Shown here: piece after piece, positions 7,922 to 15,824 of the stretch
Layout of the letters: every line of letters begins with the position of its first letter
Numbering within the stretch: the first letter of the stretch is position 1
Origin: Candidatus Saccharimonadota bacterium
GTDB lineage: Bacteria > Patescibacteriota > Saccharimonadia > Saccharimonadales > UBA7683
DNA: 21,936 nucleotides
Assembly (NCBI GenBank): GCA_018061375.1
Contig: JAGOUG010000009.1
Coordinates: 1 to 21,936 of the forward strand
Direction: 5' to 3'
Position numbers and translations under genes: made by a program
The notes under the pieces: generated by a model
What the model was told of the DNA's origin: nothing
The model's database searches: none
The model's input: only the letters and a program-made list of their open reading frames with translations

Positions 7922-8524
7922 ATGGACAGAGCAGTAGCCTTACAAAATCTTATTGAAGCAACATCCTGCCTAGACTCCTACGGGTGCACGTATTGGCTGA
8001 GTGACGGTACGCTCTTGGGTATGGTTAGGGAGAATGATTTTATTGCACACGATCATGACACCGATGTGGCCGTACTTGCCGATACCTTTACCCCTAACGT
8101 AATTCACGAACTTATACGACGCAGGTTTCATATTGTTGTCACAAATGGCCGAGTTCAAGACGGACTAAGCATTACCCTTGAACGCAGTAATGTTCGTCTT
8201 GATCTATTCTTATACTATTCAGATAAACCCCATACCGTACGATATTCTTGCTGGAAACACTTTAAGCTCGGAAGAGCGTATAAAGTTGATTACACCTACC
8301 CGGAAGTAGTACGAACAAAAAAAGCTTTTTTAGGAAATGAATTTTGGGTCCCGGAAAATGCTGAAAAATATCTTGAACTAGAATATGGGCCGGACTGGCG
8401 AACGCCAAAAAAGAGATGGAACGGTATTATAGACCCATGCAATAAACAGGTCACCGATGTAGTGAATTACGTATATGAAGACCGTAAACAATTTAATAGC
8501 TGGCTTAACTCGTGCGAAACATGA
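7922..8524 (+). CDS. LicD-family (nucleotidyltransferase-fold) protein
   Basis: Family known for transferring phosphocholine or similar groups onto surface glycans. The N-terminal core shows YWLSDGTLLGMVRENDF (24-40), with the GTLLG loop, and HDHDTDV (43-49), whose Asp residues 44, 46 and 48 match the metal-binding WDDDIDV of LicD. The C-terminal FLGNEFWVPENAEKYLELEYGPDW segment is the usual LicD closing motif. I chose the ATG at 7922 (200 aa) because the core starts soon after it and a purine-rich GAGTGGA precedes it; a TTG at 7898 would add eight residues. At 200 aa it is a minimal member. Donor and acceptor are unknown. Neighbours do not form a glycan cluster, although the surface-protein gene is divergent to it. 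Confidence 0.85.
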   Translation: MDRAVALQNLIEATSCLDSYGCTYWLSDGTLLGMVRENDFIAHDHDTDVAVLADTFTPNVIHELIRRRFHIVVTNGRVQDGLSITLERSNVRLDLFLYYSDKPHTVRYSCWKHFKLGRAYKVDYTYPEVVRTKKAFLGNEFWVPENAEKYLELEYGPDWRTPKKRWNGIIDPCNKQVTDVVNYVYEDRKQFNSWLNSCET

Positions 8525-8560
8525 GTCGTTTCTTCGGGTGGTATTGAAAATCAAAGAGAC

Positions 8561-8932
8561 CTACACTTGCGGTGGGTACTGTGGGGGCCCTGCTGAATCT
8601 ACAGGCCCTGGTTCAACTACTTCATTCTGTACAGGCTGAGCCTGTGTGTATACGGCCGTATTGTCCAAAGGCTGTGCTTGGTTTAGGGCTAAAGTCTCAG
8701 TATTTCCCTTACCCGGAGTTGAAAGCAGAACGATTCCGATAATTACCATCGGTAAAAAACCAAATATTGCTACGGAACCCACGATCAGCGTTATGAGATT
8801 TATTACCAACGTAACAGCTGCGATTTCTGAAAATGCCATTCTGTTTAAGAGCTGGAGAACAAACACTACCGGTAGGGCAATAATTGGGAATAGGAGTAAA
8901 AACAAACCCCATTTTTTTCGCTTTGACATCAT
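8561..8932 (-). CDS. Small membrane protein with two transmembrane segments
   Basis: Unknown 123-aa protein. After a basic N-terminus (MSKRKK) come two hydrophobic spans, about residues 8-28 and 36-72; the second may be one long or two closely spaced helices. A Pro/Gln/Val-rich tail of about 45 residues follows, ending in PGPVDSAGPPQYPPQV. The positive-inside rule places the N-terminus in the cytoplasm. AAAGGAG precedes two adjacent ATG codons (8932 and 8929), with 4- and 7-nt spacing; the second may be the true start. It is convergent with the LicD-like gene. The layout resembles small DUF4190-like envelope proteins, but I cannot place it in a family. Confidence 0.75.
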   Translation of the reverse strand: MMSKRKKWGLFLLLFPIIALPVVFVLQLLNRMAFSEIAAVTLVINLITLIVGSVAIFGFLPMVIIGIVLLSTPGKGNTETLALNQAQPLDNTAVYTQAQPVQNEVVEPGPVDSAGPPQYPPQV

Positions 8933-9009
8933 TTAGCTCCTTTTTATAAGTATAGCTTAACACGTTCCTACAATATTTTCGGCCCCACAGAGATAAAGAC
9001 ATATTACTA

Positions 9010-9038
9010 TTGTTTTATATTACTATCAGTTGTATAAT
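9010..9038 (+). promoter_or_regulatory. Promoter of the helicase gene (predicted near-leaderless)
   Basis: TTGTTT, a 17-nt spacer and a perfect TATAAT ending at 9038. The GTG start at 9049 is 10 nt further on, so the mRNA leader should be only about 3-4 nt. Confidence 0.7.
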
Positions 9039-9048
9039 ATTATTTATT

Positions 9049-10548
9049 GTGAAGACTACTGAGAGAACACCAGAGTTGTCTAGCTTAGAACTAATGAGAG
9101 AGATTAACCACCGAGTGCCGGACGTTGAGATACGTGACCATCAGCTCGAGGCTCTCGATGCTATTGCTGACAACGAAAAACAAGGAAATCATGCCTCCCT
9201 TATTGTAATGGCTCCAGGACTTGGAAAAACAACCGTGATGGCTGCAGATACCCGGCGTCGACTCCTAAAAGATCCGACTGCACGTGGTCTCTTTTTAAAC
9301 GATAATAACGATATTCTTAATCAAGCTCATGGACGGTTTCAAACTATAGTAGGTGAAGAATTCGATTACGGTTTATTCAGTGGTGATGGTCGCAACTTCG
9401 ATGAGGTTTCAGTATTATTTGCATCATTTCAAGTTATGCGGGAATGGCATCCGGCATTTGTTCCAGATGAATTTAAGTTTGGAGCAGTTGACGAAGGCCA
9501 CCATGCTAGTGCCGATACCTATGAGCCAACTCTACGTTATTTTGATTTCGATCACCTACTTGGAGTCACCGCAACACCAGACCGCATGGATGTAAAAGAT
9601 ATTCGAGACATCTTCGGTACAGAATGTTACAGCATGACGCTTGAAGAAGCGATTCGTCAACGACTACTTGCCAACGTAGACTATCATATTATTACAGACG
9701 AAGTTGTTGAAGACCGTAGATTAATTGATGATTATGGAGATGAATATCCATTTAGTCAGTTGGATCGAAAAATTTTTGTTCCAAAACGAGATGACGAGAT
9801 AGCACGAATAATTAAAGAGAAATCTGAGAAGATCAAAGGAAAAGTCAAACGAATTGTATTTTGCAGTTCAATAGAGGATGTAATTAACTTTTCAGAATAC
9901 TTCGAGAACGGTGCAGCATACCATTCAGGGCTTAGCAGGACTGAACGCATACGTACTCTTGATTCATTCAAAACTGAGGATGGGATCGATACAATTTGTG
10001 CAGTAGATGCATTTAATGAAGGTATAGATGTTCCTGATGCAAATCAAATAATATTTAAACGACAAACTGGATCAAAACGAATATACCTTCAGCAACTTGG
10101 CCGTGGCCTAAGAAGGACTCCAGCTAAAACTCGCGTGCAAGTATTGGACTTTGTTGGCAACGCTGAACGACTTTTGATGGTCGACCGAGTTTGGCGTGAC
10201 GCAGGTGTAATTGAATCAGAGGAAGAATTACTCCAGACAACCGAAATTGATATGAGCTTCATCCATTTCTCAGAACAAGCAAAACGAATTCTGCCGCTTC
10301 TTCGAAGTATTGCCCATGGTGTATACCTTGAGGGCCAAACGGTACCACTGGGTGCAACACGGCTCAGCCGGCTTGCAAACGAACTTGATATGACACCCGC
10401 TGCGCTGAGAACAGTTGCGACGTATCTGAAAATTACACCAGAATCATTTCCAACTAAAAAAGGGAATCAAATTTTATACTTCAAACACGAAGACGCGGAA
10501 CGTATCCGCAGGGCAAGTAAAACTATTTTTGAAAAGCTTAAAAAGTAA
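9049..10548 (+). CDS. Superfamily 2 DEAD/DEAH-type helicase
   Basis: ATP-dependent nucleic-acid translocase or helicase of the type III restriction/RecG-like SF2 group. Visible motifs are the Q-motif region RDHQLEAL (29-36), Walker A APGLGKTT (55-62), motif II DEGH (148-151), motif III VTATPDR (173-179), motif IV around VFCSSIEDV, and motif VI QLGRGLRRTP (349-358). A C-terminal segment of about 90 residues (LGATRLSRLANELDMTPAAL and onward) looks like a winged helix or helix-turn-helix. I chose the GTG at 9049 (499 aa) because TATAAT sits 10 nt upstream; a longer frame from 9010 would run through the promoter. No nuclease or methylase domain is attached. A coiled-coil protein with its own promoter follows 53 bp downstream. 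The role could be repair or defence; sequence alone does not decide. Confidence 0.9.
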   Translation: MKTTERTPELSSLELMREINHRVPDVEIRDHQLEALDAIADNEKQGNHASLIVMAPGLGKTTVMAADTRRRLLKDPTARGLFLNDNNDILNQAHGRFQTIVGEEFDYGLFSGDGRNFDEVSVLFASFQVMREWHPAFVPDEFKFGAVDEGHHASADTYEPTLRYFDFDHLLGVTATPDRMDVKDIRDIFGTECYSMTLEEAIRQRLLANVDYHIITDEVVEDRRLIDDYGDEYPFSQLDRKIFVPKRDDEIARIIKEKSEKIKGKVKRIVFCSSIEDVINFSEYFENGAAYHSGLSRTERIRTLDSFKTEDGIDTICAVDAFNEGIDVPDANQIIFKRQTGSKRIYLQQLGRGLRRTPAKTRVQVLDFVGNAERLLMVDRVWRDAGVIESEEELLQTTEIDMSFIHFSEQAKRILPLLRSIAHGVYLEGQTVPLGATRLSRLANELDMTPAALRTVATYLKITPESFPTKKGNQILYFKHEDAERIRRASKTIFEKLKK

Positions 10549-10563
10549 TATAGAATAATATTA

Positions 10564-10592
10564 TTGCTATTTAGTATCTATACTGATATAAT
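10564..10592 (+). promoter_or_regulatory. Extended -10 promoter of the coiled-coil gene (predicted leaderless)
   Basis: TTGCTA, a 17-nt spacer ending in TGA, and a perfect TATAAT (10587-10592), i.e. an extended TGn -10. The ATG at 10602 follows after 9 nt, and there is no Shine-Dalgarno site. It lies in the 53-bp gap after the helicase, so the second gene can be transcribed on its own. Confidence 0.75.
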
Positions 10593-10601
10593 ATATAAAT
10601 A

Positions 10602-12287
10602 ATGAGTGATAGTGAAAAAATAGGCGAACAACTCGCAGCAATTGAAGACGGCTCTGCAACTATAGCTGATGCAGATGGCCTTGCACTGCAATTAGCGGAC
10701 CAGAATGCTCGCTACAAAGAAGCTACCGACATTCTTGCAGCAGAGCCAGAGGTTCTAGAACTAGTCCAATTTGGTATTGCCGATGAACAAGAAGAAACAT
10801 TCGCCAATATTATTTCTATGGCACCAGAGTCAGGGCGAGTATTTGAAAGCCTTGGTAGATTAAGTCTCTATATTGAAAAAAGCCTCGCATCCGTTGAAGC
10901 CCAGGTTAAGACAATGAACACTACCGTCAAAGAACAAGAAGCGGCTCTTGATGAAATGAGTGAACAGAAGAAACAACAAGAGTTACTAAAGACCGAGGAG
11001 CTACTTGCAAACGTAGAACGGTTAGCACCCCGAGCAGTAGAATCTGTGAAAGAACTGCTAGAATCCAGAGGGTCTAACATAGTTAGCGATCAGGAAATAA
11101 ACGATCTTGAAGACGCGGTTTTAGAATTGATGGATCAAGAACACGAGGCCGAAGAGGACCTTAAACGCATTAAGGGCTATTCGAGCTCCCTAGATGCTGT
11201 GGTTGGCCAATTAGCGCTTAGTTGGGAACTTCCTGTAGCCCTCGTAGACCAAAATCGTTCTCTGTTTATTACACTGGACGAATTACCGGTCGAGCCAGAC
11301 ATCGCAGACTGCCCTTCAGGCGAAGTACAGCAATTTGCAGAAAGACATGTAGATCAGCCGAAAGCGGCAATTTTATCTGCACAGTGCTTAAGCGAACACG
11401 CGGGTGAAACAGTTACTGTAGATCAAATTGCGAGATTACTATATTCACCAGAAGTGATTAGTCAATTAAACGGACACAAGCTACGCTCCCGTGTTACATC
11501 AACACTAGGACCAAAGTTCGGCGAGAACCTTCGCTCAATTTTAGACGAAGAAGGTTTTGTACTTCAGTACGGCTGGCGTCGTACACTCGAGCAGAAACCA
11601 GACGGAAGTATTGGGGTTAAACTCAGACATCGAATATATAGAGCAATCGAAAAAGACCAGATTGCAGACTTTATGGAATCAAATTCATTTGAGGGGGATG
11701 GATTCACAGACAGCTTTGAAGCGCTTCATACCCCCGTAGTCAGTGATATAGTCGAAGCTGAATCATCAGCTGAACCCTCTGAGCCAACCGTAGTTTTTGC
11801 AGAGATAAACCTACCACCAGAATCAGTCCCAGAAGCCGAGGCCATGGATGAAGATAATGACGATATTTCATTAGTTACAGAATCTGGCAGTGAAACACAT
11901 TCTCAGCGCAAAGAACGCCTCAAAAATGAGTTGCTCTCTGCTATTACTGGCTCAGCTCGGTCTATTATAAAAATAATGGGCGAACATGGGGCTATAGAAG
12001 AGGCTGGTATCAAACTTGGCCACCTAAAAGGAATCTACTTTGCTACAGAAATTTCCGATGAAGACTTTAGGAATATAGTAGGCAGTAGAGTTTCGCCAAA
12101 TGATTCGTACTGGCTACGTAGTACTGACGCAGTAAGGTTGCTACTTTCAGTCACACTTGAAGACGAATCCGTACGCACAAGTGCTAGCAGCAAACAGTGG
12201 CGTAGAGTAGTGAATGAAAAAATTGATGAACTTATTCAACGCGAGCTCCGCGGAATTGACCGTCGCAAAAAATTACAAGCCAAGTAA
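10602..12287 (+). CDS. Coiled-coil protein of unknown function, partner candidate of the helicase
   Basis: Unknown 561-aa acidic protein with no membrane segment. A long coiled-coil spans about residues 88-155 (from YIEKSLASVEAQVKTMNTTV onward) and a second helical stretch covers about 163-192. The middle (about 255-345) reads like a winged-helix domain: VTVDQIARLLYS, a helix LRSRVTSTLG, then a strand GFVLQYGWRRT. A Glu/Ser/Pro-rich linker (about 370-435) precedes a C-terminal helical domain of about 125 residues, ending in a basic RRKKLQAK tail. The coiled-coil plus possible DNA-binding domain suggests a structural or adaptor role with DNA, possibly together with the upstream helicase. That is inference. 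The start is fixed by the promoter 9 nt upstream. Codon use matches the neighbours. Confidence 0.85.
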   Translation: MSDSEKIGEQLAAIEDGSATIADADGLALQLADQNARYKEATDILAAEPEVLELVQFGIADEQEETFANIISMAPESGRVFESLGRLSLYIEKSLASVEAQVKTMNTTVKEQEAALDEMSEQKKQQELLKTEELLANVERLAPRAVESVKELLESRGSNIVSDQEINDLEDAVLELMDQEHEAEEDLKRIKGYSSSLDAVVGQLALSWELPVALVDQNRSLFITLDELPVEPDIADCPSGEVQQFAERHVDQPKAAILSAQCLSEHAGETVTVDQIARLLYSPEVISQLNGHKLRSRVTSTLGPKFGENLRSILDEEGFVLQYGWRRTLEQKPDGSIGVKLRHRIYRAIEKDQIADFMESNSFEGDGFTDSFEALHTPVVSDIVEAESSAEPSEPTVVFAEINLPPESVPEAEAMDEDNDDISLVTESGSETHSQRKERLKNELLSAITGSARSIIKIMGEHGAIEEAGIKLGHLKGIYFATEISDEDFRNIVGSRVSPNDSYWLRSTDAVRLLLSVTLEDESVRTSASSKQWRRVVNEKIDELIQRELRGIDRRKKLQAK

Positions 12288-12311
12288 TTCATCTAGTCGT
12301 TAGCTCTGTAG

Positions 12312-12566
12312 TTACTCTGCTACATCATCAAGTCGCTGAACAATTAAAGATATCAATGCTGGGTCAGTTTCTTCAAACCTGCACGCAGTTGCAAATGCAT
12401 CAAGTGCAAATGTTTTCACTTCACTACCAATTTCACTGACATCTTCATGCGCATTCTCTACACCACGATCGAGTTGCGAATCTAGTTCTATAAGTTTTTC
12501 AAAACCCGGTCGTACTCGAGGCTGATGGTTATTAGAATATGGAGAAGTATCGATTCGTTTTGCCAT
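12312..12566 (-). CDS. Small protein of unknown function (84 aa)
   Basis: Unknown and soluble. A polar, Pro/Asn/Arg-containing N-terminus (residues 1-22) is followed by an acidic all-helical region (24-84) that resembles a small helical bundle. It lies 19 bp downstream of the winged-helix/Nudix gene in the same direction, so it is probably the second gene of that operon. There is no convincing Shine-Dalgarno site before the ATG at 12566. The coding case rests on the intact frame, plausible amino-acid composition and operon position. It converges with the coiled-coil gene, with stops 24 bp apart. Confidence 0.65.
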   Translation of the reverse strand: MAKRIDTSPYSNNHQPRVRPGFEKLIELDSQLDRGVENAHEDVSEIGSEVKTFALDAFATACRFEETDPALISLIVQRLDDVAE

Positions 12567-12585
12567 AATTATTTACCGTATTTTA

Positions 12586-13230
12586 TCAGTTTTTCTTAGT
12601 ATCGTCAACTCGTATTTCTAGGATATCATCTGTTGTCTGCAATATCTGTTTAACACCGGGCATTAACTGTTCATCTATAGATCCATCTCGACTGAAAAAC
12701 CGACCAATAGCATTATGATGTTGACCAAACACCCCTGTTAATACAAATCCGTAAAATTCTGAAATAGTTTCAGATCCATCAGAAATAGCAAGATGCACCG
12801 TGCCAGCCGGTCGCAACTCTATACCACCCTCTATTCCTACTTTTTCAGCCAATTCGCGATGGCCTGCCTCCAACAAACTCTCCCCTTCATGGATTTTGCC
12901 AGAGGGTAAATTATACATCCCAATAAATGGTTGTTTTTTACGGGGTATTAGAAGTACCTCGCCAGCCTCGTTCTCTAGCAATAATATAGTGACCAGTTTG
13001 GGTTGCGAACGTTCATCTTTAAGTTCTGAACTGTGGCGATCTGCGTACTGGAGACCTTTTGTACTCAGGGTATACTCGCTGCCCTGCTTCTGTATAAAAC
13101 CCGAGTCAATCAGTCGTTTAAGGTGGTATTGATACAGGTTGCTCTCGGTATGCGGTGGGCGCATATCACGATTGCGCAGATACGCAGATGAAATTAACTT
13201 GTCAAGAATATATTTTTGTATGTAATGCAT
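12586..13230 (-). CDS. Winged-helix/Nudix fusion protein with degenerate Nudix box
   Basis: Two domains. Residues 1-66 form a winged helix-turn-helix (YLRNRDMRPPHTESNLYQYHL, then KRLIDSGFIQKQGSEYTLSTKG). Residues 77-205 form a Nudix fold. The Nudix box reads G111-x5-E117-x7-R125-E126-L-x-E129-K130-x-G132-I133. The second Glu of the usual EE pair, a metal ligand, is Lys130. This suggests weak or no hydrolysis and a role as a ligand-sensing regulator, by analogy with NrtR, which joins a Nudix-like domain to a winged helix in the opposite order. It heads an operon with the 84-aa gene. The promoter lies 8 nt before the ATG, so translation is probably leaderless. An active Nudix enzyme with a tethering domain is the alternative. 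Confidence 0.87.
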   Translation of the reverse strand: MHYIQKYILDKLISSAYLRNRDMRPPHTESNLYQYHLKRLIDSGFIQKQGSEYTLSTKGLQYADRHSSELKDERSQPKLVTILLLENEAGEVLLIPRKKQPFIGMYNLPSGKIHEGESLLEAGHRELAEKVGIEGGIELRPAGTVHLAISDGSETISEFYGFVLTGVFGQHHNAIGRFFSRDGSIDEQLMPGVKQILQTTDDILEIRVDDTKKN

Positions 13231-13238
13231 TGACTATA

Positions 13239-13268
13239 AGTATATCTGTATTTATTTCATGCTGTCAA
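13239..13268 (-). promoter_or_regulatory. Promoter of the winged-helix/Nudix operon (predicted leaderless)
   Basis: TTGACA (13268-13263), an 18-nt spacer and TATACT (13244-13239) on the - strand. Only 8 nt separate the -10 from the ATG at 13230, and no Shine-Dalgarno site is present. Confidence 0.75.
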
Positions 13269-13295
13269 TAAAATTTGACTCAATCTGTCCTTTCT

Positions 13296-13305
13296 AGAAC
13301 GTTCT
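13296..13305. promoter_or_regulatory. Perfect 10-bp palindrome, possible operator
   Basis: AGAACGTTCT in the 119-bp divergent intergenic region between the winged-helix/Nudix operon and the CYTH-kinase gene. It lies about 45 bp before the latter's start. A regulator site is possible; no protein can be named. Confidence 0.35.
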
Positions 13306-13349
13306 GTATTGCTGTCGTATGCTTACAGACGGAAATGAAAGGACACAAT

Positions 13350-14486
13350 ATGAATGAAATGCCACAAGCATACTTAGAGAGCGAGAGAAAATACTTGGTT
13401 CATGATGATGAGTTACACCATATACCCGATGAACTACTCATGGCACCAGCACGCCCGATCGAACAATACTACCTCAATCAGCAAACTGAACCATACGAAC
13501 TACGACTTAGGCGCATACAACTCGACGGTGTCGCAGCCCACCTCGCCACCGTCAAAAAAGGCTCTCCTCCAGATCGGTTAGAGATGGAAACCTTGATTAC
13601 CCCAGACACCTATGAGTTTTGGCTTGAAGCACGGCAAACAGAGCCTCTGCGAAAAACCCGACAAACTCTTGAGTTTTCCGCCGGCCACTGGGCGCTAGAC
13701 TCATATATGGATATCAACCTGAGCCTCGTTGAGGCCGAGGGCGATGTACCACACCCGACTTTTGGGCACGATGTCACCCACGACACCAGATTTACCAACT
13801 ACGAGCTTGCCCAAGTCAACGATACAAAACAGGGCCATATGCCTGATAGTTTTATCGCAGCAGAGGCACCGAGTGACATCACCGCACTCAAAGACCGTAT
13901 CGAGTATGTTAGACAGCAGATGCCCCGACCGATCATTATCGGCATAGCCGGTGACACCGGCAGCGGAAAAACTACCCTGGCCCGAAAACTTGCCGAGCCC
14001 TACGGCAACCAGGCGATCATCATGAGTCAAGACCACTACTACCGAGGCGTCACTGAGATGCGGCAACGATTCGGAGAAGACTACGAGGTAAACTTTGACA
14101 CCCCAATATCGATAGATTCACACCTACTCGCAAAACACCTGTCGGATCTACAGGATGAAAAGCCGGTACAGCGACCAACCTACAGCATGGAAACATCGGA
14201 TCCAACGGGAGAGTATCAGACAATCGACCCCGCTAGCACTCCGATCATATTTGTAGAAGGAATTCATGCACTCGACCCCATTTTAACCGGCTGGTACGAT
14301 CTGAGCTTGTTCGTCAGTGCTCCACTTGCCACCAGAGTTGGTCGGCGCCTCGAACGAGACCTGCAAGAAGGACGTAGCTTCAGTCCAGAAGATAACCTCC
14401 GCTACCTCTTGGAAGTTGCAGAACCAACCTATCGGCCATACGGACAAAGACAAAAAGCGGCAGCCGAAATCATCTACCACAACTGA
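13350..14486 (+). CDS. CYTH domain-uridine kinase fusion protein
   Basis: The N-terminal domain (about 1-165) is CYTH-like, a triphosphate tunnel fold. It has the ExExK signature in ESERK (10-14), strands YELRLRRI, ATVKKG and RLEMETLI, KTRQTLEF, and WALDSYMD; known members hydrolyse triphosphates or make cAMP. The C-terminal domain (about 185-378) is a uridine kinase-like P-loop kinase with Walker A GDTGSGKT (201-208), SQDHYYRG, a FDTPISID segment, Walker B-like IIFVEGIHAL and an arginine-rich lid. Uridine kinase makes UMP in pyrimidine salvage. I chose the ATG at 13350 (378 aa) because AAAGGA lies 6 nt upstream and the CYTH fold begins there; a TTG at 13275 is far less likely. GC content looks somewhat higher than in neighbours. 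It overlaps the TrmB-like gene tail-to-tail by 13 bp. Confidence 0.88.
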   Translation: MNEMPQAYLESERKYLVHDDELHHIPDELLMAPARPIEQYYLNQQTEPYELRLRRIQLDGVAAHLATVKKGSPPDRLEMETLITPDTYEFWLEARQTEPLRKTRQTLEFSAGHWALDSYMDINLSLVEAEGDVPHPTFGHDVTHDTRFTNYELAQVNDTKQGHMPDSFIAAEAPSDITALKDRIEYVRQQMPRPIIIGIAGDTGSGKTTLARKLAEPYGNQAIIMSQDHYYRGVTEMRQRFGEDYEVNFDTPISIDSHLLAKHLSDLQDEKPVQRPTYSMETSDPTGEYQTIDPASTPIIFVEGIHALDPILTGWYDLSLFVSAPLATRVGRRLERDLQEGRSFSPEDNLRYLLEVAEPTYRPYGQRQKAAAEIIYHN

Positions 14487-15238
14487 GCGGCGGTATTCCA
14501 GGCAGTATCGAATATAGCTTGAAAGATTGCGGTTGTAGCTGGGTTCTTAATAACAAGGCTAATCAGCTTTTCGTCATAAGATGTAAGCACAACCGTACCA
14601 CCATAGATTGCAATCTCACCGTTACCGAAGGGCTGGTGGCCCCAGTGTCGCAGTTCTGTATACTTTTTAGTAGTCATAGACAGAAAAGCTGGGATATCAC
14701 TTGCCTCTCTGAAGGATTCGTCAAAAATAATCCGCGTCGGAACTTTTGCCAAAGATCGTTTCTGGAATTTTGCATTCAGCACATCCTTTGCGTCTGGTCG
14801 ATTAATAGAAATATCAGACGAGCCGAAAACACAGACTTCAAACTGAGAGGTCGTCATATCTTCAAGTGCAGCACTATACCCTTTGAGCCCCTCGAAATAA
14901 GCCAATCCCTCGTCAGCAATATTTAAGTGGAACAAACCAGAAAGCAGTGGTAGTTGCTGCTTTAATTGCGCAGAACTGGCTGCCAGGTTTCGCTGTTGTT
15001 GACTCATAAGCTCCAGTAACCTCTCCGGATTAGCTGGTCGGAACCTAACCACAGGTTGCGATTCGTCTTTTTCGACTAAACCCTTTTGGACGAGCTGTTC
15101 GATTATAAGATACACATTCGTACGTTGCTCCCCTAGCTTGTCCGCAATGAACGAGGCCGGTTGAACACCGTTCTCAAGCAAGAATGTATAGGTTATCGAC
15201 TGTTTTGAGTTAAGTCCTAATGAGTGAAGCCATTGCAT
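14474..15238 (-). CDS. TrmB-like transcriptional regulator
   Basis: DNA-binding regulator. Residues 1-70 form a TrmB-type winged helix: LHSLGLNSKQSITYTFLLE, PASFIADKLGEQRTNVYLII and EQLVQKGLVEKDESQPVVRF. A short coiled region (about 72-100) follows, then an effector domain of about 140 residues with VCVFGSSDIS, PTRIIFDESF and GGTVVLTSYDEKLISLVIKNP strands, as in TrmB/phospholipase D-like sensor domains. I chose the ATG at 15238 (254 aa) because the TATTAT -10 ends 6 nt before it; a GTG at 15244 abuts the -10 and could not be translated from that transcript. The 3' end overlaps the convergent CYTH-kinase gene by 13 bp. Ligand and targets are unknown; the divergent lipoprotein operon is a natural candidate. 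Confidence 0.87.
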   Translation of the reverse strand: MQWLHSLGLNSKQSITYTFLLENGVQPASFIADKLGEQRTNVYLIIEQLVQKGLVEKDESQPVVRFRPANPERLLELMSQQQRNLAASSAQLKQQLPLLSGLFHLNIADEGLAYFEGLKGYSAALEDMTTSQFEVCVFGSSDISINRPDAKDVLNAKFQKRSLAKVPTRIIFDESFREASDIPAFLSMTTKKYTELRHWGHQPFGNGEIAIYGGTVVLTSYDEKLISLVIKNPATTAIFQAIFDTAWNTAAQLW

Positions 15239-15244
15239 GATCAC

Positions 15245-15253
15245 ATAATATCA
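15245..15253 (-). promoter_or_regulatory. Extended -10 promoter of the TrmB-like gene (leaderless)
   Basis: TGA then TATTAT on the - strand (15253-15245), 6 nt before the ATG at 15238. The expected transcription start, about 7 nt past the -10, falls on the A of the ATG. No good -35 is visible, consistent with an extended -10 promoter. Confidence 0.55.
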
Positions 15254-15370
15254 CACTTTGTAAGTATGAATATTACAAAAATATACCTGTTAATACTACA
15301 TTTGTTATACGGTTTTAGACATATTAACCAATTTATGGCAAAATATATATGTAATCAAAGGAGATTATTT

Positions 15371-15811
15371 GTGAAAGAAACTATTCAACCAAACGAACGA
15401 CACACAGGTCGAAAATGGCTAGCAGGACTAGGTGTCGGTATACTTACACTACTCCCTGCCTGTGGTGGTAAAACAGAAACCGTACACTACGATCTTCAGG
15501 CTACCTGCGCGAATGACAAAGAGTTACAAATTACCGATATTGATGTAAATGGTGTCGCTGGTGGATTCACGCTCAGTTGTGAAGGGGAGGCCCCAACATC
15601 CGTCTCCGTTATTGACGGACCAGAAGATGAAGTCTACCCTACAGCAGCGAATAGTGAAGATTCTCACATTGTAGAAGTTGCATTCGAGGACTATTCCGAT
15701 AATTTTAGCGGCGGTGAGGCAACCATAGGTAAGATCACCATTAGGGAAGATGGCGCGCGCGTTGTGATTCAGGATATGGAAGACTTCGAGCGCATCCAGG
15801 TCGTGGGATAA
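15371..15811 (+). CDS. Small predicted lipoprotein
   Basis: Unknown 146-aa exported protein. A positively charged N-region (ERHTGRK) precedes a hydrophobic stretch WLAGLGVGILTLLPAC whose LPAC lipobox (28-31) predicts lipidation at Cys31. The mature part is short and acidic, with a predicted beta fold (VHYDLQATC, ITDIDVNGVAGGFTLSC, VIDGPEDEVYP, ATIGKITIREDGARVVIQD). It contains two further cysteines that could pair. I chose the GTG at 15371 because AAAGGAG (15357-15363) lies 7 nt upstream; the in-frame extension to 15224 would run through the TrmB-like promoter region. It is followed 13 bp later by another small gene in the same operon. It should be anchored on the outer face of the membrane. 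The function is unknown. Confidence 0.82.
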   Translation: MKETIQPNERHTGRKWLAGLGVGILTLLPACGGKTETVHYDLQATCANDKELQITDIDVNGVAGGFTLSCEGEAPTSVSVIDGPEDEVYPTAANSEDSHIVEVAFEDYSDNFSGGEATIGKITIREDGARVVIQDMEDFERIQVVG

Positions 15812-15824
15812 CGGAGAACTAAAA

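Noticed and set aside
9010..9048. Hydrophobic N-terminal extension of the helicase that looks like a membrane segment
   Set aside because: Those codons are the -35/-10 promoter itself; translation most likely starts at the GTG at 9049.
14519..14926. 135-aa + strand open frame opposite the TrmB-like gene
   Set aside because: Cys/Ser-rich translation without domain features; the - strand frame encodes a clear winged-helix regulator.
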